Shown here in pieces: positions 11,600 through 26,955 of a DNA stretch of 64,000 nucleotides. Both the position numbers and the translations under genes were made by a program. Where the stretch lies: contig CM028339.1 of the NCBI GenBank assembly GCA_016647705.1, positions 18,246,803 to 18,310,802 on the forward strand, in the 5' to 3' direction. Every line of letters begins with the position of its first letter. The first letter of the stretch is position 1. This DNA is from Eucommia ulmoides. Its lineage: Eukaryota; Streptophyta; Magnoliopsida; Garryales; Eucommiaceae. The notes under the pieces were generated by a model. It was not told where the DNA came from. It did not search any database and saw only the letters and a list, made by a program, of their open reading frames with translations.

Positions 11600-12838
11600 C
11601 ACCCATTCAGTCCGTCTATTTCGCTTCGACCGAGAAAGTCTAGGGAGAGAACGAGCCCAGCCATCATCTTCGGAGGTTGGCTTCGGCTTTTGCCTCGCTT
11701 TGCTCTGCTTTGCTCGTTCGATCAATCCACTTCTTCCTTCTTTGAAATTCGCAAGGTGAGCTCCGATCTACTCTGCAAGTGTTGTTTTGCCTTTTTGTTG
11801 ATTGTGGATTCATTTCATTTCTGCGATCTGTTGGTTTATGTTTGAATCTTCATATTTCTTGAGATCCGCAAACGATGTGATAATCGTGGATGTTCGGGCG
11901 TGAACGGTTTGTTATTGATGTTGTAAACAGTCCGATTGTCTAGATGCCGTTGATTTTTTGTAGATCTCTGTATTAACGTAATGATTTTGTTAGATTTAGC
12001 TTTTGACTGTTTATACGAGTCCGATCTATTGTTTTCTGAGTGCCGATGCTGTATTTGGTGTACTGGAGCTGAGATCTAAAATTTTATATCGCATGCCACT
12101 TTATTGGCGATGAACTCGCGATTGAGCTCATTAGTCACTTGTAGATTTATCTGTTTTCTGTTCGTGGTCGCCTGATTTGATTGCCAGATCTACTTTTTGC
12201 TAGATCTGCTGTTAACCGATGTTAGATTTCTTTCATTTCATTGGACATGCTTACTTCGTTGTGGTTAGCTCACTTTGTCAAAAAAATTGTGAGGTGTCAA
12301 CAGATCTGTAAAATTGGCTAATTTTTTACATGATTGTGTCATGTTTTTCTTGTTCACGCAAAGTTTGATACCTTTGAGATTAAATGATATTTTTGTGTTG
12401 CAGTCCAATTTGGGTATGCGCACCACTCTACTGAGTGAATAATCTTAATGGTTTATTGCTATAATTAGTTCATGTTTGACATCTTCCTAATGGATTTGAA
12501 ATCAATTGCAAAAACTAGCCAAGTACAAATCCCATTCCTAAACCAATTACAGGATGATGTCTTATGTTTTTAAGTATTCTGTTTAGCGGAGATCATACAT
12601 AATTTAATTGAAACTACTGCTTCATTGGATTCTGATGTTGAGTATATAATAAAATGTGTGAGATCATGTGTTTGGACTTCAACAGTTCTGTGCCTACATG
12701 TACTCTTCCCGATATTTGGCCTTATTTTGGCACAACGATGGAACTTGTTGATTGCGGACAATGTATCATGTGTGTTTAGAGACTATATTTTACCCTGATT
12801 TGTTCCTTCTTATTGGCCCTAATTCAGTTTTATAGAAG
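11600..12838 (+). other. actin 5' leader exon and ~1.07-kb leader intron
   Basis: An untranslated exon ends at 11755 (CGCAAG|GTGAGC). The intron runs to an acceptor just before the ATG, either ATTCAG (12827) or TATAG (12835). Plant actin genes are known for a long leader intron at this place, which often boosts expression. The intron is T-rich with no inserted transposon that I can see. TSS position is inferred from the TATA box. Confidence 0.7.
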
Positions 12839-15086
<2,248 letters not shown>

Positions 15087-15740
15087 AAGTACTAGTATTT
15101 GCTTTGGTGGTGAGTTTATTTTTATCCATTTAGTTGGCTTTTTTTTTTTTCTCTCTCTCTCTATTTTGTTTCTTGTGAACTCAGTTTGGCAGAATTGGAG
15201 GAAGTTTTGAGATGGAGGTTGAAAGACAAGGATGTCCAATACATTTGAAGCTGTAGCCTTGTCTGTGCTTCAACCGTCTCTTTTAGTAAGGTGCTTGTAG
15301 TAGTCGAGTGATGGTGATGGGTTTTTCCCCCCTTTCTATTTTCGAAATTTGAATTATTATTAATTTTTTTTTTCCTTGGGAACAATTATGTTAATATTTT
15401 GTTGTATGAGATTTTTTTTTTTAAATTTTTGATGGGTGTCAGCATGTGGGTGGAATCTACGTTTTGAGTTTTTCAGGCACACAGTCGGAATGACGACGTT
15501 TATTCAATGACACGTTTCTCGATGGGAATATATGTTATTTAACTTGTGTTTGGTGGGAACAGCTTTTAATCTGATTAGTGTGTTGTCGGGATCAAGTGTG
15601 TGCTTTTCGCAACTACTTTAAGCCTAAATGAACATGTCAAAAGCTGAAAGCACCGTTTCCGGCTTAATTGATGCCAACTATTCGTTGCTACTTAACATAT
15701 GGAGTGGGGTATTACTCATCAAAGCAGAAAATTTGGGCAC
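15087..15740. other. actin 3' flank
   Basis: Contains the likely actin 3' UTR with T-rich runs and a CT repeat near 15151-15164. Beyond about 15.42 kb nothing is recognised. Confidence 0.5.
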
Positions 15741-15743
15741 TAA

Positions 15744-16135
15744 AGCTACGTTTGGTTAATATTTTTGTTCCTTGATATCTATTTTTTGCTTTCAAAATTT
15801 AGGGATTAATGTATAGAATTTCGTTTCACAAATACGTTTATGTTTTCGAAATTTTGAAAATAATTTTTTAATTCTTTTAGAATCTGAGAATGTTAATTTT
15901 TATTCACTCTACACAAAATTATTTTCACTATTATCCGCACTCACTTTTGGGGCCACACCATTCTGTTGGCTACTATCATTCTGTTGGCTACCTTATATTT
16001 AAAAGAAAATAAAAAAATAAAAAAAAAATATTACAACCAAACGTGTTTTTTATTCTCAGAATTTTTTAGAACGGAAACAAAATTTTCATCGCAGTTTGTT
16101 GAAAGGAAAAATAGAAACATTAACCAAACACCACC
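15744..16135. mobile_element. Tourist-like MITE (PIF/Harbinger type)
   Basis: Ends AGCTACGTTTGGTTAAT and (inverted) GGTGGTGTTTGGTTAAT, flanked on both sides by TAA (15741-15743 and 16136-16138), the PIF/Harbinger TWA target duplication. About 392 bp, AT-rich, no transposase. Confidence 0.8.
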
Positions 16136-16430
16136 TAAACTATAAGAATCATAAAATTGTTGTTTGATTATCTAAATTATCTTTTTTTGGATGAATTAAT
16201 TTGTATATTCTTTTAATTATCATTGATTTAATTAAATTTACATATTATTTATTTAAAAAAGAAAAAGCATAAAATTATTTTAGTTCGGCTAAAATTTAAG
16301 TTATATTCTACTCTAATTTCATGAAAAAGTTATAATGGTTAGTTAGGAAATTTAATCGTTTTTAATTATTACAATAAAACTCTTTTAATAAACTAAATAA
16401 CTGAAAAATATTTCAATTCCAAAGAGACAG

Positions 16431-17082
16431 GCTCGTTTGGTTGAACGAAATGGAATGAAGATTGAATGGAATGGAAGAAATAATGAAATGAGAAAAAGAG
16501 TTAAATGAAATTGTCAAATGGAATTATTCCATTTGTTTGGTTGGTATGGAATTAGAGAATTAATGAAATAGTGAAATATAATAAAATTATCATAATATCC
16601 TTATAATAAAATTTTATTATATTTCACTATTTCATTCATTTCCTCATTTTATTATATTTCACTATTTCATTCAATTTTCAATTTTTAATTTTTGTTCTCT
16701 AATTTCAGTTTGTGTTCTCAATTTTCAGTTTTTGTTCTCTAACTTTTGTTTTTGTTCTCAATTTTCAGTTTGTGTCCTCAATTTTATGTTCTCTAATTTT
16801 CTGTTTTCGTTCTCAATTTTCTGTTTTCATTCTCAATTTTTTATTTCTATTCTCTAATTTCTGGATTGAGCTGAATCAGTGATGGACTTTTTTATAATTT
16901 TAATTTTGATTCCATTGAGCTGGACTTGATTTCAGTCCATTTCAAATGGAATCTCATTCTCTTGATTTTTATTTCAGTAGAATCACAAAAAGTAATTCTA
17001 TTGGAGAACCAACCAATGGAATAGGGATCGAGGGTAGAATGCGATTCCATTCCACCCCTGATTCCGTCCAACCAAACATACT
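16431..17082. mobile_element. GTTTGGTTG-ended MITE with internal minisatellite
   Basis: Left end GGCTCGTTTGGTTGAACGAA and the inverted right end AGTATGTTTGGTTGGACGGA match. The middle (about 16680-16865) is a run of ~20-bp units of the form TTCTCAATTTTCAGTTTTTG. The same family occurs in the other orientation at 26160-26823. No clean target duplication was found here. Confidence 0.75.
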
Positions 17083-17337
17083 ATAAAGAGTTTCTTATTT
17101 GTTTTTAAATTATATCTCACAATATTTGTTTGGCAATGCATTTTGACTCTGGTGTGGTGTGGTGCGGTTGGAGTCCGAAAGTGTATTTGACTAATAAAAT
17201 TTGAATTAGATGGCAACCCTAGAAATTAGAGGGTCTAACAAAAACATTGAAAACAGAATTTTTTGATGTTTAAATATTTTTTTTTAAATATTCATAATTT
17301 TTTATAAAATTAAAATATCAAAAGAAAAAAAAATTGA

Positions 17338-17650
17338 TGTTGTCTCACATCAATTACATGAGAGAACCCAAACCACTATATGTGTCGAAGGAGCTGCTGC
17401 ACTTGTTTATTTTTTTGTTTTAAGTTGTAATCTTCAAACATGATATTAGAGCTAAGGTTATAGGAATTTGTCTCTCTTTCCTCGTAGTCAAATCTTTCAT
17501 ACAAATCGGGATTGCACTTAAGGACATATGTTAGATTTTTATCTCACATCGATAGTTTGAGAGTGCCAAACTACCATATAAATTAAAGGAGTTAGTACAT
17601 TTGGTACCATATGATTTTAAGTTAACACTTCTTAACATGGTATTAGAGCC
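17338..17650 (+). mobile_element. TRIM-like miniature LTR element chain
   Basis: Two ~105-bp repeats, 17338-17440 and 17529-17637, both begin TGTT and share a TCTCACATC block; the first ends TCAAACA, the second TTAACA. Each is followed directly by a primer-binding-like site for initiator tRNA-Met (TGATATTAGAGC and TGGTATTAGAGCC). The ~88-bp internal region has no coding sequence. LTRs of this size with Met PBS define TRIM elements. A PBS after the second repeat suggests the chain went on to the right before the solo LTR landed at 17708. Old copy; no target duplication seen. Confidence 0.6.
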
Positions 17651-17707
17651 AAAAATTATAAATTATAAATTCTAATATTCAAATAAATACACAACTTCAA
17701 ATTTGTT

Positions 17708-18072
17708 TGTAAGACCTCAATTGTAGCATGTACGTCATTTCAGTTGTATTTTAGAGTAACTGTGAAAATTAGGGATGAAATGGGATCAAATTAAAAATCT
17801 AGAAACATTAAATCCCAACTTAGGGAGATAAAATGACATTTAACCTTAAATTGAAACTTAAAGGGGTGAAATCGCAAATCTTAGAAACTTTTAAAAAGTT
17901 GAAATTGATTTAAAATTAAGATTTAAAGAAAGTTGGGGGAGGAAAGAGTAATTAATTAAAAAGTTATATATATATACACGCATACGGGACCGGAGGAGCA
18001 AACCGCCGGCAGGGGAAAAAGGGAGAGCAACGACGTGGCGTGTTCGGATGAATTGTATCCACTAATTACATG

Positions 18073-18149
<77 letters not shown>

Positions 18150-20416
18150 TGAGTAATGATAAAAAATAAAAAAAAATAAAAAAATCTCCTCAAATCTGAA
18201 AAAAAATAAATAAAAAAATCTAAGAAATAAGGAAACAGAGAAAGAGAGAGAGAGAGGAGCAACCGGGTTTGGCGCCGACGGGGTGTGGACGGCGTTGTGT
18301 GGGGATTTCTGCGGTGGTTGCGAGTGGGTGAATGATCGGAGAGGGCGGTGTGATCATCCGGAGGTGGTGTGTTCCGGCATGGGGAGGTGTTCGTCGTTCA
18401 ACCATCGTCGTCATCTGTGTGTGTGTGTGTGCATTCTATTCACTCTGTCCGGCAGTGTGTGGGGGTGATCGGTGTGTGTGCGTTTTCGGTTCTGGTCATC
18501 TGATTTTGGTTCGTCGGTATGTGTGTGTGTGTAGCGGTGTAGGTGGGTTTTCCGTTTGGTCCGACGATATCGTCGACGTGGTGCATGTGTGTACTATGCT
18601 TGATGACGGTGTGTGTATGTGTGTCTGTGTGCTATTCCGGTGGTGGGTGCCCTATCCATGGTGTCCATTGGTTGTGTGCGTAATGACGACAGTTGCTTAT
18701 GTGTTTACTGTGTAGGCGTGGTCGGCCATGGACGTGGGCCGACTGTGTGGCTGTGTGGGTGAGAATTGATGGGGTGTTGGGGTGCTGGTCTGTCATCGGT
18801 GGGCCATTGGGGTGTGCCGTTGATTAATTTCGGAAGGGAGAGACAACCGGCCAACATCCGAAACGGAAATAGAGGAGAGAGGGGATGGCTGGGAACGGAT
18901 CAAGAAACAGAGAAAAAAAAAAAGAAAAAAAAAAAAAAGGAAAATTACGCAAACCACCCCGTTAAAAATAAAAAACCCATCTCGTGGTCGCCAAACGACT
19001 CGGAAACAGGTGAAATTTCAATCGATTATTAATTTTCATTAAATTAAATTTTATTTAGCGCTACAAATCCTAAAACCGTAGCAATTCCCTAAAGATAAAT
19101 TAATTTTAATTACGTGGTACATAAAATGATAACGATTCGGAATATAGGGTCTGCATTGCGTGATTCAAATGTTTTAAATAGGATATTAATTTAGGCTCTG
19201 TTACTATTAGGTTCGCAGGCACCGGTGTCTTGATGGAGTATGGTCAGTAAAGGTTTTGGAGAGAGGATAACAAGGTGAGTGTACTGTTTTCTAACCAAAC
19301 TATTTTCTATATATATGAGATGACATTTGTGATTACCTAAACTGTATGAATTTATAAACGATATGGATCAAGCAGGATTTGAATGAATTGGTAAACTGGA
19401 CTTCGATAGATTTCAAAAAGAAGTTAGAAATGAATTTCCGCTGGATTTGGTGAAATTAGACGGTGTTTTTAAAAAGAGAATAAGAAACATCTATTTTTTT
19501 TAAAATGCCTGGTTTTCTAAAAATAAAGGATGAAAAAGTGGTTTTGATAAAATCGGACGTTTTCTTTAAAAGAATGTGTGAAATATGATTTTTAAATTTA
19601 AAAACTGGTTTTGAAGAAAAGTGGTAGGTGTGGTGATTTGACAATGTTGAGTAGACGATATTTATTGAGTTGTGTTTCGATGAGGCTGTATTTGATTTTG
19701 ACGATGCCATGGTTGTTCTCCCCGAAAGGGGTGTGGATTATATTTCTCCCCAAAAAGGGGTGTGGATATTTCGTAGGAAAGCATACCTATGAATGTTACG
19801 GTACCGTTGCAACTCTCGATCGTGAGGTTAAAACGATTACTAGGGCTGACCAGCGTGTGTGTGTTTGCGAGTGGTGTTTTGAGATGTGATATTTTGCTTA
19901 TACTGGGTGATTTATTATTTATTATGGTGATTGACATGACTCTTATACTAAATGACTTTGCATGAAATATATATATCGTGTTTTATTCTCACTGCTAATA
20001 TTAGGAAAACTTTTACAAGTTACATGATATTTAAGTTTGATCCATTTAGATGTTGTAGAATAAATTATTATTATCATAAAAAATATTTTACTAAGAAGGC
20101 AGTACACTCGCAGGTGAAATGGCTAGGAGTCGGTCGGTCCCCTACTGGCGCTAGATAGAGTTATGCGGATCCCACGGTAGAGTCATTTGAGAGGAATTTT
20201 GAGACGAGGTGTCAGAGAGAATATAAGTGAGATGCATGAGATTAGTTTGGTTGTTCTTATAATTGGGACGGTGTATCCCTATCAGATGGAATCGTGTATA
20301 TGTTATAGATGAAATTTTTTTATATTGTCGTATTTGGGGTTGGTTAGTTTGTCAGGTGATATCATATCGACGTCATGCCGGCCCCACATGAAGAGTGTCT
20401 GGGGTGGGGTGTGACA
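17708..20416 (+). mobile_element. solo LTR, 2.7 kb, gypsy/chromovirus-like, with 5-bp target duplication
   Basis: Begins TGTAAGACCTCAATT and ends GGGGTGGGGTGTGACA. The five bases before (17703-17707) and after (20417-20421) are both TTGTT. TGTAAGACC...GTGTGACA ends and great length recall Tekay/Del-type chromovirus LTRs. Inside are an (AT)36 run, a GT-rich stretch (18400-18760) and AT-rich sequence; open frames within it are not genes. Only one LTR is present, so this is the product of recombination between the two LTRs of a former full element. Clade assignment is inference. Confidence 0.8.
18075..18146. repeat. (AT)36 microsatellite
   Basis: An uninterrupted AT dinucleotide run of 72 bases inside the solo LTR. 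Confidence 0.98.
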
Positions 20417-20421
20417 TTGTT

Positions 20422-21700
20422 TTTCCTAAATGATTGTTGGGATAACAAAAGACAACCAATTTAATTAATCACAATAAAATTGCATTTTCCAACTGTTTGT
20501 TTACCAATCTTAATTATATGTAATCAAACCCAATCTCTTATATCAACTTACAAAATCAGTAAAGAGAAATCTTAGGTGAGAGTGTGATCAACTTGCAAAT
20601 TGTGATTTGTAATCTGAGAGAAATCAAAACATAGAAAAGATTTGTGTACTGTGTGAGAGATCAAAACTGCGATCTGCAAAAAATCAGAAGAGACAAAGAG
20701 AAGATCAGAGTTTGAGCGACAAATCGAAGCTACAATCTGCAAGAAATTAGAAAAAAGAGAAAAGATCAGAGATTTGTGCGAGAGATCGAAACTTCAATCT
20801 TAGAGATCTTGTGAGAAAGATTGACAATTTGGATGAGGGAGATACCCTATTACGGCTGAAAGAGATGAGAAAACCCTAATTAAATTTGTTTTTTTATAAA
20901 ATGGGATGATCCAACGGTTCCAAATATAAGTTTGTTTGTCTTTTGATCTCTCAATCCTCTTTATAAGTGTCATAACTTATGATATAGATATAACTTTTCT
21001 TTTTGTGAGATTTTATAATATTGATATCGAATGGTGATTGTGATAGATAAATTTTTGTTTGTTTTAAGTGAGAAGTGCAAAAAAGAATAAGTGAATCACA
21101 TATCAATTAAAATTTTGAACAACTTTAAGTAATACTCATATTTTAAATAATAATTTAATTTTGTTATCGAACACAATTAATTTGATAAGTATTTTTTTTG
21201 TTTTCCGGTAAAGTGTGTCTGGGCTAACTTACGCGCGCTTTGACTAATCACGTTCCCCTGACAATTTTAAAGACGCAATCCTCCACATTGGCCTAATTCA
21301 AATTTTAATTTTTAGAGTGTTCTCCAAAAGAATCGAACCTTAATTGACAAGGAAAGAGAGCACTCTCTCTTACCAACCGAATATCACATGAAAACACTGC
21401 TATCCTAAACGAATATCACATGGCAATACATGACAACAGGGGCAAAAGGGAAATCAATTAATCCCAAGTATAATTTTAATTTTAAAACATAAACTCTTAT
21501 CCTAAATAAATAAATAAATAATTCAAATCAATTAGATTAGGTATGAATTGAGATATGAATTTCAAATCAAAATATTAAAATTCCTAAAATTAAAAAATAA
21601 ATATTAAATTTAAAATTAAATATTTAACCTTCAATTCCAATTACATGGCCCAATTCCATGACACCACCAAAGAGACCCTAGAAAAATGTTAGGACATTGT
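20422..21700. other. intergenic sequence without a recognised gene
   Basis: Between 20580 and 20830 there are loosely repeated units (GAGAGATCAAAACTGCGATC-like, roughly 75 bp apart). Near 21318-21420 a block (GTGTTCTCCAAAAGAATCGA) resembles sequence near 48708-48790, so it is probably dispersed repeat. The rest is AT-rich. Confidence 0.5.
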
Positions 21701-21824
21701 GCATAGACAATTTATATGGGTTAGATGACCCGGATGGCAATCCGTGCGCTATGTCCAAAATCAGATCTCCACCGCTCACTTCACCTTGATCTAACGCACT
21801 AAAATCATCGCGTTAAAAAAACAA

Positions 21825-21900
21825 CCCGCCAAATTCGATCGATGTTTCTCACTCGAAATTTTCAAATCAAATTTCCTTTCCCCAATCCCGCCGCTATAAA
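21825..21900 (+). promoter_or_regulatory. histone H3 promoter: E2F-like site and TATA box
   Basis: CCCGCCAAA (21825-21833) is the reverse complement of the E2F consensus TTTGGCGGG, and TATAAA at 21895-21900 lies about 100 bp before the ATG. E2F sites are typical of plant genes expressed in S phase, which fits a replication-type H3 gene. Confidence 0.65.
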
Positions 21901-21954
21901 TCACTCTCCATCTTTCCTCTCTCTTCCCATCAAATCCTTCTTCCAATTCATTGA

Positions 21955-22407
<453 letters not shown>

Positions 22408-22469
22408 TTTCATTCATGTCTCTCTCTCAGAGAGCTTGGCTCGTGTTAGTATGCTTAGTGGTAGTTGAA

Positions 22470-23928
22470 GTATCAATTTTATTGTGAATTTATTCGATTT
22501 AGTTTTTGTTGATGTTTGATGCAGATCTTAGAATGCATGGTGTAATTTACTATCATCTCGATAGTTATAATCTTTCATGTTTATCAAAGAAGATTATTAT
22601 CGGTTTTGTCTTGTTTAATTGTATCTTCAAAGAAGATTGAATTACATTTGGGTGTTTTTAGTTTGAAAGGTGATAAAGGGTAAAATGATTTGCATTTGTA
22701 CCTATGGGTTAAAGGCTGGTTAAATTTGGAATTGGGATTTGACTTGCTTTGAATATTCATTTGAAAGGATCACGCTATTCATGTTTGCATGTTGTGGTTT
22801 TATGTTTGGGTTATGCTCCTCTTGAAATGGTTAGAGACTCTTTCAGTAGGTTTCTCATTAGACGTATTTGAGCATTCTCTTGTTATTCTTTTTTGGTGTC
22901 AAATGTGTATAGAGGATTGAGGAAATTTAAAAAATGCACTACATATCTGAATAAATAATTATATTCATTTCAAATATTTATTTTCAAGATGGGGTTCTTT
23001 GCTTGGATCCAAATTATTAGTGTAAGAATTTTTGTAGGTATTGTTATGAGAAGTTAAAGAATCAAGAGTCATTTCATTCTTTATTGTGATCTCGAAATTA
23101 GGACCTTGTTAAAAAGGTATGAGATGAAAGTCTCAATTTTTTTTCTTTTACCAAAGGTGTTTATTTTGTGTAAATGAGTTCTAGGTGAATCAATCACGAA
23201 GCTCTCTTTGGTGGTTTATTTCGGTGGATGTTTCAAGAGGAGATCGAGATGTGAGAATTGAAACTGCTATTTTGAGTATGGATAATTTTAGTTGTGTTTA
23301 TTACTGATGCAAACCCAAAGGGACCTAAAGAAAAAAAGGCGGCATACAATTGTAAAATTAAAATAAATGCAAAAGGGACCAAACGAATTTCCTTCATAAT
23401 TGAAATTTGGGCAATTAAAATATTAGAAACTTCTAATTAAAGTTTTGCATTATGTTTGGATTGGATTGAGATATTGATTATGGGCTTGTCATGATTGGGA
23501 AAAATAGTCATCATCTTGCGTAATGGCTGTCATGTAACGGGTGATCACGATCTTGTTAAAAGTTGATTTAATGGTCCAAAATAATTTCTCGTAGTAATGC
23601 CTATTACGAGTTGTTATGGGCCCGTTTCACGATCGTAACTGACGTTTCAACATTTAACGCCTGTTAATTATTTTTGTCTATATATTGGACAATTTTTCAT
23701 CTCTTTCAGTAGAATCTATAGATTTCCTCCTCCATTGTTCTTAAATTATCTTCCTTTTTTTTTTAAGCACTTTTCTAAATTCATCACAATTAGATAGTTA
23801 GATCTAGTCTATTTTCTTTTCAAAAATTACAATTTAAAACTACATCTTGATTTCTTGCCTCTCAAATATATTAGATCTTCAATTTTTTCCCTTCCAATTA
23901 TACCAATTTGTTGCCTCAAATGAAACAC
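22470..23928. other. H3 3' flank and AT-rich intergenic DNA
   Basis: The first 150 bases probably include the H3 3' UTR. Nothing further is recognised; open frames are short and random. Confidence 0.5.
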
Positions 23929-23931
23929 TTA

Positions 23932-25051
23932 CGCTACGTTTGGTATGCTGGAATTGAATGAAATGAGTGTGGTATTGGAATGCAATAGCCATTGTCATTC
24001 CTATGTTTAGTGACAAACATGATTAAACATAGTATTGGAATGATCATTACCATTTTTACGTTTGGTTACAAAATACATTAAACATGGTATTAGAATGACC
24101 GATAAAAACATAAATATGGGAACAAAATCTGGGAACAAAAACAAAAATAGAAATCTGAGAACAAAACAAAAACAGAAATATGAGAACAAAAACAAAAACA
24201 GAAATCTGAGAACAAAAATAGAAATCGGGAACAAAAACAGAAACCAAAATCTAGGAACATATTTCTGTTTTTGTTCCAATATTTCTGTTTTTGTTCCCAG
24301 ATTTATGTTTTTGTTTTATTCCCAGATTTTTGTTTTTGTTCTCATTTTTTTGTTTTTCTTCCCGATTTCTGTTTTTGTTCCCATATTTCTATTTTTGTTT
24401 TTATTCCCATATTTTTGTTTTTGTTTTGTTCCCAGATTTCTATTTTTGATTTCTGTTTTTGTTCCTATATTTCTGTTTTTGTTCCCATATTTCTGTTTTT
24501 ATTTTGTTCCTAAATTTCTGTTTTTGTTTTTGTTCCCATATTTCGATTCCTGTTTTCGTTCTCATATTTCTATTTTTGTTCCCGATTTCTGTTTTTGTTC
24601 CCAGATTTCTATTTTTGTTCCCAGATTTATGTTTTTCTTCCCATATTTTTATTTTTGTTTTGTTCCCAGATTTCTATTTTTGTTTTTATTCCTAGATTTC
24701 GTTCTCATATTTTTGTTTCTGTTCCATGTTTTCTGGGAACAGAAATATAAAAGTAACACCACCATATTTTTGTTTTTGTTCCCAGAATTTTATTTCTTAT
24801 TGTGAAAAATACGGAAACACAAGTATAGGTTATTCTTCTTACCTAATACTTCATTTCATTTGGAATTAGGTAATCCCGGGATTACCTAATACCTCATTTC
24901 ATTTGAGATTGACTAATCCCAAGAATTGTGGAATTAGTCATTACTTGGGAATGAGAATGAAAATCAATTCCACTAACCAAACATAGGAATGGAATGACCA
25001 TTCCAATGGTCATTCCAATCTCATCTTGAATCTCGCGTACCAAACGCCACC
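23932..25051. mobile_element. 1.1-kb MITE with internal 'TTTTTGTTCCC' minisatellite
   Basis: Ends CGCTACGTTTGGTATGC and (inverted) GGTGGCGTTTGGTACGC, flanked on both sides by TTA (23929-23931, 25052-25054). Inside, 24110-24260 carries GGGAACAAAAACAGAAATC units and 24265-24790 the complementary TTTCTGTTTTTGTTCCCATA units, so the array is itself an inverted repeat. Phe/Cys/Val-rich open frames here are translations of the repeat, not genes. Confidence 0.85.
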
Positions 25052-25058
25052 TTAGCCC

Positions 25059-25927
25059 AATGTTTTAAAAATCGAACCGGCTGGTTCAACCGGTTGAACC
25101 ATCGACCGACTCAGATTCCAGTCCACTGATACCCCTAAAACGCGTCAACCGACCAGTTTGAATCAGTTTAAACGTCAAACCAGCAAACCGTTCTGGTTTT
25201 CTATGAACTGGCCAATTTTTCTTCATTCTCCATTTGTGTAACTCTTTCCCCCCAAAACTATTCTTTTGCAAAAACGATGCTGCCTTCTCCTCGTTTGTGT
25301 TCCTCTCTCTCAAACCCATATGAGATTTCTTCAATTGCATATTTTCGCTGCCCTAAAATCCCAAATCATCTCCCAATTTAGCCATTTCCACTACGGATCT
25401 TTTCCTGTTTGCAGAAAAACGTTGCTTTTCCCCTATTTTTCTATACGATATCAGCCAACGACGAGGCAAGCTTGAATGTTGCAGGCTTCCTTCTTGCACG
25501 ACTCCTTGCTCGATTGTGCCATTTCTCGCTCTAGTTTCGTAATGCTTCGGAGATCGAAAATGGCGGAACGTTGCGTCTTATATATGAACTCGGTAGAACT
25601 TTTTTGTCAACTAGACTTAAATTACATTTTTATCCCTTTTATTTAAGAAGCGTTTTAGTTTAACCCTGATATTTAATTATCACTTTTTGATTCTTACAAA
25701 ACAAAATAAGAGTTTATGACATTTGGGATATTTGATCCAACGGTCTAAAATGTCTAAAACAAAATATGTGTAGGACATTTTTAAATTAAGTTGTGATTAT
25801 AGAATATATATATATTAATGACGTAATTGTAACGTCACCGGTTTAACCACGGTTTACCTACTAGTTAAACTGGTGACCTGTGACCTAGTGACTTTTTCAG
25901 TTCAACGTCCGGTCCGGTTTTAAAAAC
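25059..25927. mobile_element. inverted-repeat element with AACCGG-type ends
   Basis: Left end CAATGTTTTAAAAATCGAAC and the inverted right end CAATGTTTTTAAAACCGGAC match, with further AACCGG/CCGGTT motifs inside each arm. About 870 bp, immediately next to the preceding MITE. No transposase. Superfamily not assigned; no clear target duplication. Confidence 0.65.
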
Positions 25928-26159
25928 ATTGTTTGAGCCTTAAAAGTTAGTTATCTTTATTTTTATTTTTGTTGTTCATGTTGTATTGTGCATAACATTC
26001 TTTTTTCAATTGATTATATATTTTTAAACATGATGAAAATTCTTTATTCTAAATATTTTAATTGAAATAAATAATTCAAAATACATAAAACATATTAAAA
26101 TAACCATATATACTTGTAATTTATGATTTTTTTTGGAAAATTTAATATATAAACTCTAA

Positions 26160-26823
26160 CGACATGTTTGGTTAGACAGAATCAGGAGCAGAATGGAATC
26201 ACATTCCGCGCTTGATTCCTATTCCGTTGTTTGCTTCTCCAATGGAATCACTTGAAAATTAAGGGAATGAGATTTCATTTGAAATGAGATATAATCAAAT
26301 CAAACCCAATTTAATCAAAACTAAAATTACAAAAAAAATCATCGCTAATCTAATCCAATCCAGAAATTAAAAAACATAAACAAAAAATTGAGAACAGAAA
26401 CCGAAAATTGATAACAAAAAATTAGAGAATAAAAACAGAAAATTGAAAACAGAAAATTAGAGAACTAAAAATTGAGAACACAGACTGAAAATTGAGAACC
26501 AATGCAGAAATTAGAGAGCAAAAACTGAAAATTGAAAACATAAACAGAAATTAGAGAACAGAAACTGAAAATTGAATGGAATAGTAAAATACAATAAAAT
26601 GAGGGAAAAAATGTAATATTAAAATATAATAAAGTGTTATTATAAGGGTATAATGAGAATTTTATTATATTTTACTATTCAATTATTTCCCTAATTTCAT
26701 ACCAATCAAACAAATAAATGGAATAGTGATTCTGTTGACAATTTTATTACTTTCCTTCTCTCATTTCTTTACTTTTTCCATTTCATACCACCTTAATTCC
26801 ATTCCGTCCAACCAAACGAGCCT
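26160..26823. mobile_element. GTTTGGTTG-ended MITE with internal minisatellite, second copy
   Basis: Ends CGACATGTTTGGTTAGACAG and (inverted) AGGCTCGTTTGGTTGGACGG, flanked by TAA at 26157-26159 and 26824-26826. The interior (26370-26580) is made of GAGAACA.AAACTGAAAATT units, the reverse complement of those in the 16431-17082 element. Same family, opposite orientation. Confidence 0.85.
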
Positions 26824-26829
26824 TAAGAG

Positions 26830-26924
26830 ATATGGAAATGATAATGTGGACCCCCGACTACTATAATATAGTTTTTAGTCCCTACAGATTCTTAGAAAAT
26901 GGTTTTTTTTTTATTCTTTGACCA

Positions 26925-26955
<31 letters not shown>

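Noticed and set aside
18283-18715. Val/Cys-rich frames in the GT-rich stretch
   Set aside because: Lies inside the solo LTR and is a product of GT repeats.
24007-24805. Long Phe/Cys/Leu-rich open frames on both strands (up to 247 codons)
   Set aside because: They are translations of the TTTTTGTTCCC minisatellite inside a MITE; low complexity and present in several frames.
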